Below, piece after piece: positions 1 to 11,200 of a stretch of 64,000 nt of DNA. How positions within the stretch are numbered: the first letter of the stretch is position 1; every line of letters starts with the position of its first letter. A model generated the notes under the pieces. That model saw nothing but the letters and a program-made list of their open reading frames with translations. It searched no databases and was not told the origin of the DNA. The position numbers were made by a program, and so were the translations under genes. The DNA is from Fistularia commersonii (Eukaryota; Chordata; Actinopteri; Syngnathiformes; Fistulariidae), in NCBI GenBank assembly GCA_037954325.1, contig JBBMNZ010000072.1, positions 124,001 through 188,000 on the forward strand, in the 5' to 3' direction.

Positions 1-1270
1 GACTTATCTCACCGAGTTGAGGCGTTTGTGATTAGGAGTGGAAATAACTAATGAATTTCATCAAGCTGGTTTCTGCTGTTGAAATATGTTGTTTGGGACA
101 TGATTCTGCACAATATATCAAATTCAGTGTAATCCCTTCATAGGTTCAAAAGAAATCGCCAGTCATTCCAAAAGAACTTATGTCACCGAGTTGAGGCGTT
201 TTTGATTCTGAGTGGAAATAACTTTTGAATTTCATCAAGCTGGTTTCTGCTGTTGAAATATTTGTTTAGGACAAGATTCTGCACAATATATGTCAACTTC
301 AGTGAAATCCCATTAAAAGTTCAAAGGATATAGCCATTCGTTCAAAAAGTACTTATCTCACCGAGTTGAAGCGTTTTTGATTAGGAGTGGAAATAACTTT
401 TGAATTTCATCAAGCTGGTTTCTGCTGTTGAAATATGTTCTTTAGGACATGATTCTGCACACTATATGTCAAATTCAGTGAAATCCCATCACAGGTTCAA
501 AAGATATAGCCATTCGTTCAAAAATTGCTTATCTCACCAAGTTGAAGAGTTTTTGATTAGGAGCGGAAATAACTATTGAATTTCATCAAGCTGGTTTCTG
601 CTGTTGAAATATTTTGTTTAGGACATGATTCTGCACAATATACGTCAAATTCTTGTGAGCCCATTACAGGTTGAAAGGATATAGCCATCCGTTCAAAACG
701 TGCTTATGAGACCGAGTTGAAGCGTTTTTGAATAGGAGTGGAAATAACTAATGGATATTATCAAGCTGGTTTCTGCTGTTGAAATATGTTGTTTATGACA
801 TAATTCTGCACAATATATGTCAAATTAAGTGTAATCCCTTCACAAGTTCAAAAGATATAGCCATTCGTTCAAAAAGTACTTATCTCACCGAGTGTAAGCT
901 TTTTTGATTAGGAGTGGAAATAACTTTTGAATTTCATCACGCTGGTTTCTGCTGTTGAAATATGTTGTTTAGGACATGATTCTGCACAATATATGTCAAA
1001 TTCAGTGTAATACCTTCACAGGTTCAAAAGATATCGCCATTCGTTCAAAAAGTACTTATCTCACCGAGTTGAAGCGTTTTTGATTAGGAGTGGAAATAAC
1101 TTTTGAATTTCTACAAGCTGGTTTCTGCTGTTGAAATATGTTCTTTAGGACATGATTCTGCACACTATATGTCAAATTCAGTGAAATCCCATCACAGGTT
1201 CAAAAGATATAGCCATTTGTTCAAAAATTGCTTATCTCACCAAGTTGAAGAGTTTTTGATTAGGAGCGGA
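1..1270 (+). repeat. Opening monomers with a four-monomer repeat
   Basis: About seven monomers precede the first recognisable long unit. The first has a 2 bp deletion in the ATATATGTC segment and the second a 1 bp deletion, so early copies are 174 and 175 bp. The segment around 310-580 recurs around 1013-1280 at an offset of 703 bp (four monomers less one base), marked by GTTCTTTAGGACATG and CACACTATATG. The first 250 bases belong to the same class as the starts of the blocks at about 33,295 and 35,407 (GAGGCGTTTGTG, then CCAGTCATTCCAAAAG). No gene is present. Confidence 0.85.
55..85 (+). other. 31 bp imperfect dyad, canonical form (example; present in most monomers)
   Basis: ATTTCA (55-60) and TGAAAT (80-85) are perfect inverted arms. 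Going inward there is a T/T mismatch, a C-G pair, one bulged A, AGC paired with GCT, a T/T mismatch, a G-C pair and a G/T wobble around a two-base centre. Monomer positions are 54-84. The frequent variant TTTCTACAAG keeps the same number of pairs, because it loses the sixth pair and gains one at the former mismatch. Other variants, such as ATCACGC, weaken the dyad. Confidence 0.8.
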
Positions 1271-2955
1271 AATAACCAATGAATTTCATCAAGCTGGTTT
1301 CTGCTGTTGAAATATGTTGTTTAGGACAAGATTCTGCACAAAATATGTCAAATTCAGTATAATCCAGTGACAAGTTCAAAAGATATAGCCATTCGATCAA
1401 AAAGTGCTTATCTCACTGAGTTGAAGCATTTTTGATTCGGAGTGGAAATAACTAATGAATTTCATCAAGCTGGTTTCTGCTCTTGAAATTTGTTGTTTAG
1501 GACATGATTCTGCACAATATATGTCAACTTCAGTGAAATCCCATCACAGGTTCAAAAAATATAGCCATTCGTTCAAAAATTGCTTATCTCACCAAGTTGA
1601 AGAGTTTTTGATTAGTATTGGAAATAACTTTTGAATTTCATCACGCTGGTTTCTGCTCTTGAAATTTGTTGCTTAGGACATGATTCTGGACAATATATTT
1701 CAAATTCAGTGTAATCCCTTCACAAGTTCAAAAGATATCGCCATTCGTTCAAAAAGTACTTATCTCACCAAGTTGAAGAGTTTTTGATTAGGAGCGGAAG
1801 TAACTATTGATTTTCATCAAGCTGGTTTCTGCTGTTGAAATATGTTGTTTAGGACATGATTCTGCACAATATACGTCAAATTCTTGTGAGCCCATTACAG
1901 GTTGAAAGGATATAGCCATCCGTTCAAAACGTGCTTATGAGACCGAGTTGAAGCGTTTTTGATTAGGAGTTGAAATAACTTTTGAATTTCATCACGCTGG
2001 TTTCTGCTGTTGAAATTTGTTGTTTAGGACATGATTCTGCACAATATATGTCAAATTCAGTGTAATCCCTTCATAGGTTCAAAAGATATCGCCAGTCGTT
2101 CAAAAAGTACTTATCTCACCGAGTTGATGCGTTTTTGGATTCGGAGTGGAAATAATCAATGAATTTCATCAAGCTGGTTTCTGCTGTTGAAATATGTTTT
2201 TTAGGATATGATTCTGCACAATATATGTCAAATTCAGTGTAATCCCTTCACAAGTTCAAAACATATAGCCATTCGTTCAAAAAGTGCTTATCTCACCGAG
2301 TTGAAGCATTTTTGATTAGGAGTGGAAATAACTAATGAATTTCATCAAGCTGGTTTCTGCTGCTGAAATATGTTGTTTAGGATATGATTCTGCACAATAT
2401 ATGTCAAATTTAGTGAAATCCCATTACAGGTTCAAAGGATATAGCCATTCGTTCAAAAAGGACTTATCTCACCGAGTTGAAGCGTTTTTGATTAGGAGTG
2501 GAAATAACTAATGAATTTCATCAAGCTGGTTTCTGCTGTTGAAATATGTTGTTTAGGACATGATTCTGCACAATATATGCCAAATTCAGTGTAATCCCTT
2601 CACAAGTTCAAAAGACATAGCCATTCGTTCAAAAACTGCTTATCTTATCGGGTTGAAGCGTTTTTGATTGAGAGTGGAAATAACTAATGGATTTAATCAA
2701 GCTGGTTTCTGCTGTTGAAATATGTTGTTCAGGACATGATTCTGAAGAACACACGTCAAAATTCAGTGTAATCTAGCGACAAGATCAAAAGATATAGCCA
2801 TTCGTGCAAAAAGTGCTTATCTCACCGAGTTGAAGCAATTTTGATTAGGAGTGGCAATAACTAATGAATTTCATCAAGTAGATTTCTACTGTTGAAATAT
2901 GTTGTTTAGGACAGGATTCTGCACAATATATGTCAAAGTCATAACTCAAAGTCAG
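1270..2955 (+). repeat. Partial copy of higher-order block A (A0)
   Basis: This stretch matches about 3,044-4,720 at an offset of roughly 1,774 bp (ten monomers plus 14 bp). Shared rare variants confirm it: CACTGAGTTGAAGC, TTTTTGGATTCGG, TGCTGCTGAAATATG and TCTGAAGAACACA in the same order. It ends just after GTCATAACT at about 2,949, where it leaves block A and runs into CAAAGTCAGTGTGATCC. A 13 bp segment is duplicated at that join (about 2,935-2,960), which accounts for most of the 14 bp excess. It is best read as an incomplete, slightly older copy of the unit that follows. Confidence 0.85.
2868..2898 (+). other. 31 bp dyad, strengthened variant (example of 13)
   Basis: In the subtype with GGCAATAAC upstream, the centre of the dyad reads AGTAGATTTCTACT, a perfect inverted repeat with six-base arms. 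Relative to the canonical form, C-to-T and G-to-A changes occur at bases that pair with each other (2879 with 2888). A T/T mismatch becomes A-T (2880 with 2887) and a G/T wobble becomes A-T (2882 with 2885). The other twelve sites start at 4642, 7894, 9928, 15275, 20351, 25075, 30528, 32994, 37221, 56705, 59342 and 62323. The 15275, 37221, 56705 and 62323 copies each carry a change that breaks one pair. Confidence 0.85.
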
Positions 2956-4689
2956 TGTGATCCCATTACAGGTTCAAAGGATATAGCCATTCGTTCAAAA
3001 AGAACTTATCTCACCGAGTTGAGGTGTTTTTGATTCGGAGTGGAAATAACCAATGAATTTCATCAAGCTGGTTTCTGCTGTTGAAATATGTTGTTTAGGA
3101 CAAGATTCTGCACAAAATATGTCAAATTCAGTATAATCCAGTGACAAGTTCAAAAGATATAGCCATTCGATCAAAAAGTGCTTATCTCACTGAGTTGAAG
3201 CATTTTTGATTCGGAGTGGAAATAACTAATGAATTTCATCAAGCTGGTTTCTGCTCTTGAAATTTGTTGTTTAGGACATGATTCTGCACAATATATGTCA
3301 ACTTCAGTGAAATCCCATCACAGGTTCAAAAAATATAGCCATTCGTTCAAAAATTGCTTATCTCACCAAGTTGAAGAGTTTTTGATTAGTATTGGAAATA
3401 ACTTTTGAATTTCATCACGCTGGTTTCTGCTCTTGAAATATGTTGTTTAGGACATGATTCTGGACAATATATTTCAAATTCAGTGTAATCCCTTCACAAG
3501 TTCAAAAGATATCGCCATTCGTTCAAAAAGTACTTATCTCACCAAGTTGAAGAGTTTTTGATTAGGAGCGGAAGTAACTATTGATTTTCATCAAGCTGGT
3601 TTCTGCTGTTGAAATATGTTGTTTAGGACATGATTCTGCACAATATACGTCAAATTCTTGTGAGCCCATTACAGGTTGAAAGGATATAGCCATCCGTTCA
3701 AAACGTGCTTATGAGACCGAGTTGAAGCGTTTTTGATTAGGAGTTGAAATAACTTTTGAATTTCATCACGCTGGTTTCTGCTGTTGAAATTTGTTGTTTA
3801 GGACATGATTCTGCACAATATATGTCAAATTCAGTGTAATCCCTTCATAGGTTCAAAAGATATCGCCAGTCGTTCAAAAAGTACTTATCTCACCGAGTTG
3901 ATGCGTTTTTGGATTCGGAGTGGAAATAATCAATGAATTTCATCAAGCTGGTTTCTGCTGTTGAAATATGTTTTTTAGGATATGATTCTGCACAATATAT
4001 GTCAAATTCAGTGTAATCCCTTCACAAGTTCAAAACATATAGCCATTCGTTCAATAAGTGCTTATCTCACCGAGTTGAAGCATTTTTGATTAGGAGTGGA
4101 AATAACTAATGAATTTCATCAAGCTGGTTTCTGCTGCTGAAATATGTTGTTTAGGATATGATTCTGCACAATATATGTCAAATTTAGTGAAATCCCATTA
4201 CAGGTTCAAAGGATATAGCCATTCGTTCAAAAAGGACTTATCTCACCGAGTTGAAGCGTTTTTGATTAGGAGTGGAAATAACTAATGAATTTCATCAAGC
4301 TGGTTTCTGCTGTTGAAATATGTTGTTTAGGACATGATTCTGCACAATATATGCCAAATTCAGTGTAATCCCTTCACAAGTTCAAAAGACATAGCCATTC
4401 GTTCAAAAACTGCTTATCTTATCGGGTTGAAGCGTTTTTGATTGAGAGTGGAAATAACTAATGGATTTAATCAAGCTGGTTTCTGCTGTTGAAATATGTT
4501 GTTCAGGACATGATTCTGAAGAACACATGTCAAAATTCAGTGTAATCCAGCGACAAGATCAAAAGATATAGCCATTCGTGCAAAAAGTGCTTATCTCACC
4601 GAGTTGAAGCAATTTTGATTAGGAGTGGCAATAACTAATGAATTTCATCAAGTAGATTTCTACTGTTGAAATATGTTGTTTAGGACAGG

Positions 4690-4740
4690 ATTCTGCACAA
4701 TATATGTCAAAGTCATAACTAATGAAATAACTAATGAATT
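4690..4740 (+). repeat. Fused, shortened monomer in block A
   Basis: Here the sequence jumps from monomer position about 126 (GTCAAAGTCA) straight back to about position 44 (TAACTAATGAA) of the next copy, giving CATAACTAATGAAATAAC. The result is a partial monomer that shifts the phase of everything downstream and makes block A 97 bp longer than 11 whole monomers. The same junction is at 7,955-7,990 and 9,985-10,020, so it was copied with the block. Confidence 0.85.
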
Positions 4741-6363
4741 TCATCAAGCTGGTTTCTGCTGTTGAAATATGTTGTTTAGGACATGATTCTGCACAATATA
4801 TGTCAAATTCAGTGTAATCCCTTCACAAGTTCAAAAGATATAGCCATTCGTTCAAAAAGTGCTTATCTCACCGAGTTGAAGCGTTTTTGATTAGGAGTGG
4901 AAATAACTTTTGAATTTCATCAAGCTGGTTTCTGCTTTTGAAATATGTTGTTTAGAACATGATTCTGCACAATTTATGTCCAATTCAGTGTAATCCCTTC
5001 ATAGGTTAAAAAGAAATCGCCAGTCGTTCCAAAAGAACTTATCTCACCGAGTTGAGGCGTTTTTGATTCGGAGTGGAAATAACCAATGAATTTCATCAAG
5101 CTGGTTTCTGCTGTTGAAATATGTTGTTTAGGACAAGATTCTGCACAAAATATGTCAAATTCAGTATAATCCAGTGACAAGTTCAAAAGATATAGCCATT
5201 CGATCAAAAAGTGCTTATCTCACCGAGTTGAACCATTTTTGATTCGGAGTGGAAATAACTAATGAATTTCATCAAGCTGGTTTCTGCTCTTGAAATATGT
5301 TGTTTAGGACATGATTCTGGACAATATATTTCAAATTCAGTGTAATCCCATCACAGGTTCAAAAAATATAGCCATTCGTTCAAAAATTGCTTATCTCACC
5401 AAGTTGAAGAGTTTTTGATTAGTATTGGAAATAACTTTTGAATTTCATCACGCTGGTTTCTGCTCTTGAAATTTGTTGTTCAGGACATGATTCTGGACAA
5501 TATATTTCAAATTCAGTGTAATCCCTTCACAAGTTCAAAAGATATCGCCATTCGTTCAAAAAGTGCTTATCTCACCGAGTTGAAGCGTTTTTGATTAGGA
5601 GTGGAAATAACTTTTGAATTTCATCAAGCTGTTTTCTGCTGTTGAAATATGTTGTTTAGAACATGTTTTTGCACAATATATGTCAAATTCAGTGTAATCC
5701 CTTCATAGGTTCAAAAGGTATCGCCAGTCGTTCCAAAAGAACTTATCTCACCGAGTTGAAGCGTTTTTGATTAGGAGTGGAAATAACTATTGAATTTCTA
5801 CAAGCTGGTTTCTGCTGTTGAAATATGTTGTTTAGGACATGATTCTGCACACTATATGTCAAATTCAGTGTAATCCCTTCACAAGTTCAAACGATATAGC
5901 CATTTGTTCAAAAAGTACTTATCTCACCGAGTTGAAGCGTTTTTGATTAGGAGTGGAAATAACTTTTGAATTTCATCAAGCTGGTTTCTGCTGTTGAAAT
6001 ATGTTGTTTAGAACATGTTTCTGCACAATATATGTCAAATTCAGTGTAATCCCTTCATAGGTTCAAAAGATATCGCCAGTCGTTCCAAAAGAACTTATCT
6101 CACCGAGTTGAGGCGTTTTTGATTCGGAGTGGAAATAACCAATGAATTTCATCAAGCTGGTTTCTGCTGTTGAAATATGTTTTTTAGGATATGATTCTGC
6201 ACAATATATGTCAAATTTAGTGTAATCACATCACAGGTTCAAAATATATAGCCATTCGTTCAAAAACTGCTTATCTTATCGGGTTGAAGGGTTTTTGATT
6301 AGGAGTGGAAATAACTGATGGATTTCGTCAAGCTGGCTTCTGCTGTTGAAATATGTTGTTTAG

Positions 6364-6388
6364 GACATGATTCTGCAAAACACATGTC
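6364..6388 (+). other. Second dyad, six-base arm variant (example)
   Basis: GACATG (6364-6369) and CATGTC (6383-6388) are perfect inverted arms 13 bp apart. In the consensus monomer the arms are GACAT and ATGTC (monomer 96-100 and 116-120, for example 446-470). The variant with GCAAAACACATGTC extends the pairing by one base. The frequent GACAAG and GATATG subtypes break one pair. Confidence 0.75.
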
Positions 6389-7954
6389 AAATTCAGTGTA
6401 ATCCAGCGATAAGATCAAAAGATATAGCCATTCGTGAAAAAAGTGCTTATCTCACCGAGTTGAAGCGTTTTTGATTCGGAGTGGAAATAACTAATGAATT
6501 TCATCAAGCTGGTTTCTGCTGTTGAAATATGTTGTTTAGGACAATATTCTGCACAATATATGTCAAATTCAGTGAAATCCATCACAGGTTCAAAAACTAT
6601 AGCCATTCGTTAAAAAATTGCTTATCTCACCAAGTTGAAGAGTTTTTGATTAGTATTGGAAATAACTAATGAATTTCATCAAGCTGGTTTCTGCTGTTGA
6701 AATATGTTGTTAGGTCAAGATTCTGCACAATATATGTCATATCCTTCTAAAGTCCAAAAGATATAGCCATTCGTTCAAAAAGTGCTTAACTCACCGAGTT
6801 GAGACGTTTCTGATTAGGAGTGGAAATAACTAATGGATATTATCAAGCTGGTTTCTGCTGTTGAAATATGTTGTTTATGACATAATTCTGCACAATATAT
6901 GTCAAATTAAGTGTAATCCCTTCACAAGTTCAAAAGATATAGCCATTCGTTCAAAAAGTACTTATCTCACCGAGTTGAAGCGTTTTTGATTAGGAGTGGA
7001 AATAACTTTTGAATTTCATCACGCTGGTTTCTGCTGTTGAAATATGTTGTTTAGGACATGATTCTGCACAATATATGTCAAATTCAGTGTAATCCCTTCA
7101 TAGGTTCAAAAGATATCGCCATTCGTTCAAAAAGTACTTATCTCACCGAGTTGAAGCGTTTTTGATTAGTATTGGAAATAACTAATGAATTTCTACAAGC
7201 TGGTTTCTGCTGTTGAAATATGTTGTTTAGGATATGATTCTGCACAATATATGTCAAATTCAGTGTAATCCCTTCACAAGTTCAAAACATATAGCCATTC
7301 GTTCAAAAAGTGCTTATCTCACCGAGTTGAAGCATTTTTGATTAGGAGTGGAAATAACTAATGAATTTCATCAAGCTGGTTTCTGCTGCTGAAATATGTT
7401 GTTTAGGATATGATTCTGCACAATATATGTCAAATTTAGTGAAATCCCATTACAGGTTCAAAGGATATAGCCATTCGTTCAAAAAGGACTTATCTCACCG
7501 AGTTGAAGCGTTTTTGATTAGGAGTGGAAATAACTAATGAATTTCATCAAGCTGGTTTCTGCTGTTGAAATATGTTGTTTAGGACATGATTCTGCACAAT
7601 ATATGCCAAATTCAGTGTAATCCCTTCACAAGTTCAAAAGACATAGCCATTCGTTCAAAAACTGCTTATCTTATCGGGTTGAAGCGTTTTTGATTGAGAG
7701 TGGAAATAACTAATGGATTTAATCAAGCTGGTTTCTGCTGTTGAAATATGTTGTTCAGGACATGATTCTGAAGAACACACGTCAAAATTCAGTGTAATCC
7801 AGCGACAAGATCAAAAGATATAGCCATTCGTGCAAAAAGTGCTTATCTCACCGAGTTGAAGCAATTTTGATTAGGAGTGGCAATAACTAATGAATTTCAT
7901 CAAGTAGATTTCTACTGTTGAAATATGTTGTTTAGGACAGGATTCTGCACAATA

Positions 7955-7990
7955 TATGTCAAAGTCATAACTAATGAAATAACTAATGAA
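7955..7990 (+). repeat. Fused, shortened monomer (truncated A copy)
   Basis: This carries the same CATAACTAATGAAATAAC junction as near 4,714. A private extra T follows at about 8,030 (GTTGTTTTTGGACATG), which changes the offset to the first copy from 3,252 to 3,253. Confidence 0.85.
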
Positions 7991-8285
7991 TTTCATCAAG
8001 CTGGTTTCTGCTGTTGAAATATGTTGTTTTTGGACATGATTCTGCACAATATATGTCAAATTCAGTGTAATCCCTTCACAAGTTCAAAAGATATAGCCAT
8101 TCGTTCAAAAAGTGCTTATCTCACCGAGTTGAAGCGTTTTTGATTAGGAGTGGAAATAACTTTTGAATTTCATCAAGCTGGTTTCTGCTTTTGAAATATG
8201 TTGTTTAGAACATGATTCTGCACAATTTATGTCCAATTCAGTGTAATCCCTTCATAGGTTAAAAAGAAATCGCCAGTCGTTCCAA

Positions 8286-11200
8286 AAGAACTTATCTCAC
8301 CGAGTTGAGGTGTTTTTGATTCGGAGTGGAAATAACCAATGAATTTCATCAAGCTGGTTTCTGCTGTTGAAATATGTTGTTTAGGACAAGATTCTGCACA
8401 AAATATGTCAAATTCAGTATAATCCAGTGACAAGTTCAAAAGATATAGCCATTCGATCAAAAAGTGCTTATCTCACTGAGTTGAAGCATTTTTGATTCGG
8501 AGTGGAAATAACTAATGAATTTCATCAAGCTGGTTTCTGCTCTTGAAATTTGTTGTTTAGGACATGATTCTGCACAATATATGTCAACTTCAGTGAAATC
8601 CCATCACAGGTTCAAAAAATATAGCCATTCGTTCAAAAATTGCTTATCTCACCAAGTTGAAGAGTTTTTGATTAGTATTGGAAATAACTTTTGAATTTCA
8701 TCACGCTGGTTTCTGCTCTTGAAATTTGTTGTTTAGGACATGATTCTGGACAATATATTTCAAATTCAGTGTAATCCCTTCACAAGTTCAAAAGATATCG
8801 CCATTCGTTCAAAAAGTACTTATCTCACCAAGTTGAAGAGTTTTTGATTAGGAGCGGAAGTAACTATTGATTTTCATCAAGCTGGTTTCTGCTGTTGAAA
8901 TATGTTGTTTAGGACATGATTCTGCACAATATACGTCAAATTCTTGTGAGCCCATTACAGGTTGAAAGGATATAGCCATCCGTTCAAAACGTGCTTATGA
9001 GACCGAGTTGAAGCGTTTTTGATTAGGAGTTGAAATAACTTTTGAATTTCATCACGCTGGTTTCTGCTGTTGAAATTTGTTGTTTAGGACATGATTCTGC
9101 ACAATATATGTCAAATTCAGTGTAATCCCTTCATAGGTTCAAAAGATATCGCCAGTCGTTCAAAAAGTACTTATCTCACCGAGTTGATGCGTTTTTGGAT
9201 TCGGAGTGGAAATAATCAATGAATTTCATCAAGCTGGTTTCTGCTGTTGAAATATGTTTTTTAGGATATGATTCTGCACAATATATGTCAAATTCAGTGT
9301 AATCCCTTCACAAGTTCAAAACATATAGCCATTCGTTCAATAAGTGCTTATCTCACCGAGTTGAAGCATTTTTGATTAGGAGTGGAAATAACTAATGAAT
9401 TTCATCAAGCTGGTTTCTGCTGCTGAAATATGTTGTTTAGGATATGATTCTGCACAATATATGTCAAATTTAGTTAAATCCCATTACAGGTTCAAAGGAT
9501 ATAGCCATTCGTTCAAAAAGGACTTATCTCACCGAGTTGAAGCGTTTTTGATTAGGAGTGGAAATAACTAATGAATTTCATCAAGCTGGTTTCTGCTGTT
9601 GAAATATGTTGTTTAGGACATGATTCTGCACAATATATGCCAAATTCAGTGTAATCCCTTCACAAGTTCAAAAGACATAGCCATTCGTTCAAAAACTGCT
9701 TATCTTATCGGGTTGAAGCGTTTTTGATTGAGAGTGGAAATAACTAATGGATTTAATCAAGCTGGTTTCTGCTGTTGAAATATGTTGTTCAGGACATGAT
9801 TCTGAAGAACACATGTCAAAATTCAGTGTAATCCAGCGACAAGATCAAAAGATATAGCCATTCGTGCAAAAAGTGCTTATCTCACCGAGTTGAAGCAATT
9901 TTGATTCGGAGTGGCAATAACTAATGAATTTCATCAAGTAGATTTCTACTGTTGAAATATGTTGTTTAGGACAGGATTCTGCACAATATATGTCAAAGTC
10001 ATAACTAATGAAATAACTAATGAATTTCATCAAGCTGGTTTCTGCTGTTGAAATATGTTGTTTAGGACATGATTCTGCACAATATATGTCAAATTCAGTG
10101 TAATCCCTTCACAAGTTCAAAAGATATAGCCATTCGTTCAAAAAGTGCTTATCTCACCGAGTTGAAGCGTTTTTGATTAGGAGTGGAAATAACTTTTGAA
10201 TTTCATCAAGCTGGTTTCTGCTTTTGAAATATGTTGTTTAGAACATGATTCTGCACAATTTATGTCCAATTCAGTGTAATCCCTTCATAGGTTAAAAAGA
10301 AATCGCCAGTCGTTCCAAAAGAACTTATCTCACCGAGTTGAGGCGTTTTTGATTCGGAGTGGAAATAACCAATGAATTTCATCAAGCTGGTTTCTGCTGT
10401 TGAAATATGTTGTTTAGGACAAGATTCTGCACAAAATATGTCAAATTCAGTATAATCCAGTGACAAGTTCAAAAGATATAGCCATTCGATCAAAAAGTGC
10501 TTATCTCACCGAGTTGAACCATTTTTGATTCGGAGTGGAAATAACTAATGAATTTCATCAAGCTGGTTTCTGCTCTTGAAATATGTTGTTTAGGACATGA
10601 TTCTGGACAATATATTTCAAATTCAGTGTAATCCCATCACAGGTTCAAAAAATATAGCCATTCGTTCAAAAATTGCTTATCTCACCAAGTTGAAGAGTTT
10701 TTGATTAGTATTGGAAATAACTTTTGAATTTCATCACGCTGGTTTCTGCTCTTGAAATTTGTTGTTCAGGACATGATTCTGGACAATATATTTCAAATTC
10801 AGTGTAATCCCTTCACAAGTTCAAAAGATATCGCCATTCGTTCAAAAAGTGCTTATCTCACCGAGTTGAAGCGTTTTTGATTAGGAGTGGAAATAACTTT
10901 TGAATTTCATCAAGCTGTTTTCTGCTGTTGAAATATGTTGTTTAGAACATGTTTTTGCACAATATATGTCAAATTCAGTGTAATCCCTTCATAGGTTCAA
11001 AAGGTATCGCCAGTCGTTCCAAAAGAACTTATCTCACCGAGTTGAAGCGTTTTTGATTAGGAGTGGAAATAACTATTGAATTTCTACAAGCTGGTTTCTG
11101 CTGTTGAAATATGTTGTTTAGGACATGATTCTGCACACTATATGTCAAATTCAGTGTAATCCCTTCACAAGTTCAAACGATATAGCCATTTGTTCAAAAA

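Larger units (their letters stand above)
3000..8285 (+). repeat. 5,286 bp higher-order unit, copy 1 (A + B + truncated A)
   Basis: Sequence from about 3,000 to 7,286 recurs at 8,286-12,572 with a constant offset of 5,286 bp (30 monomers plus 6 bp). It is built from block A (3,000-5,032, about 2,033 bp), block B (5,033 to about 7,232) and a second, truncated end of A (about 7,233-8,285). That truncated end matches 3,981-5,033 at offset 3,252-3,253. Block A carries a shortened monomer at about 4,706-4,735, so A is not a whole number of monomers (11.55). The two unit copies differ by only scattered single bases, for example GATTAGGA versus GATTCGGA near 4,622/9,908, so the duplication is recent. 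Confidence 0.88.

Noticed and set aside
2090..2115. GTTCCAAAAGAAC palindrome-like element in the CCAGTCGTTCC subtype (e.g. 5,020-5,040) as a regulatory site
   Set aside because: The inverted arms are only four bases and do not fit heat-shock or other site spacing I know; several related copies (such as this one) read GTTCAAAAAGTAC instead.
4974..5207. Minus-strand open frame of 77 codons, recurring at 8227-8460, 10260-10493, 42898-43131 and 45699-45932
   Set aside because: It is the monomer read on the reverse strand across about 1.3 units. It recurs only where the repeat recurs, decays by nonsynonymous and stop changes (the equivalent near 37,806 is interrupted), and has no sign of coding constraint.
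6415..6606. Family of 62-63 codon minus-strand frames (also 11701, 13095, 27455, 39250, 43987, 49062, 51172, 52930, 57678, 63296)
   Set aside because: They follow the subtype with the one-base deletion in GTGAAATCCATCAC, which moves the frame past a stop. This is a side effect of repeat length, not a gene family.
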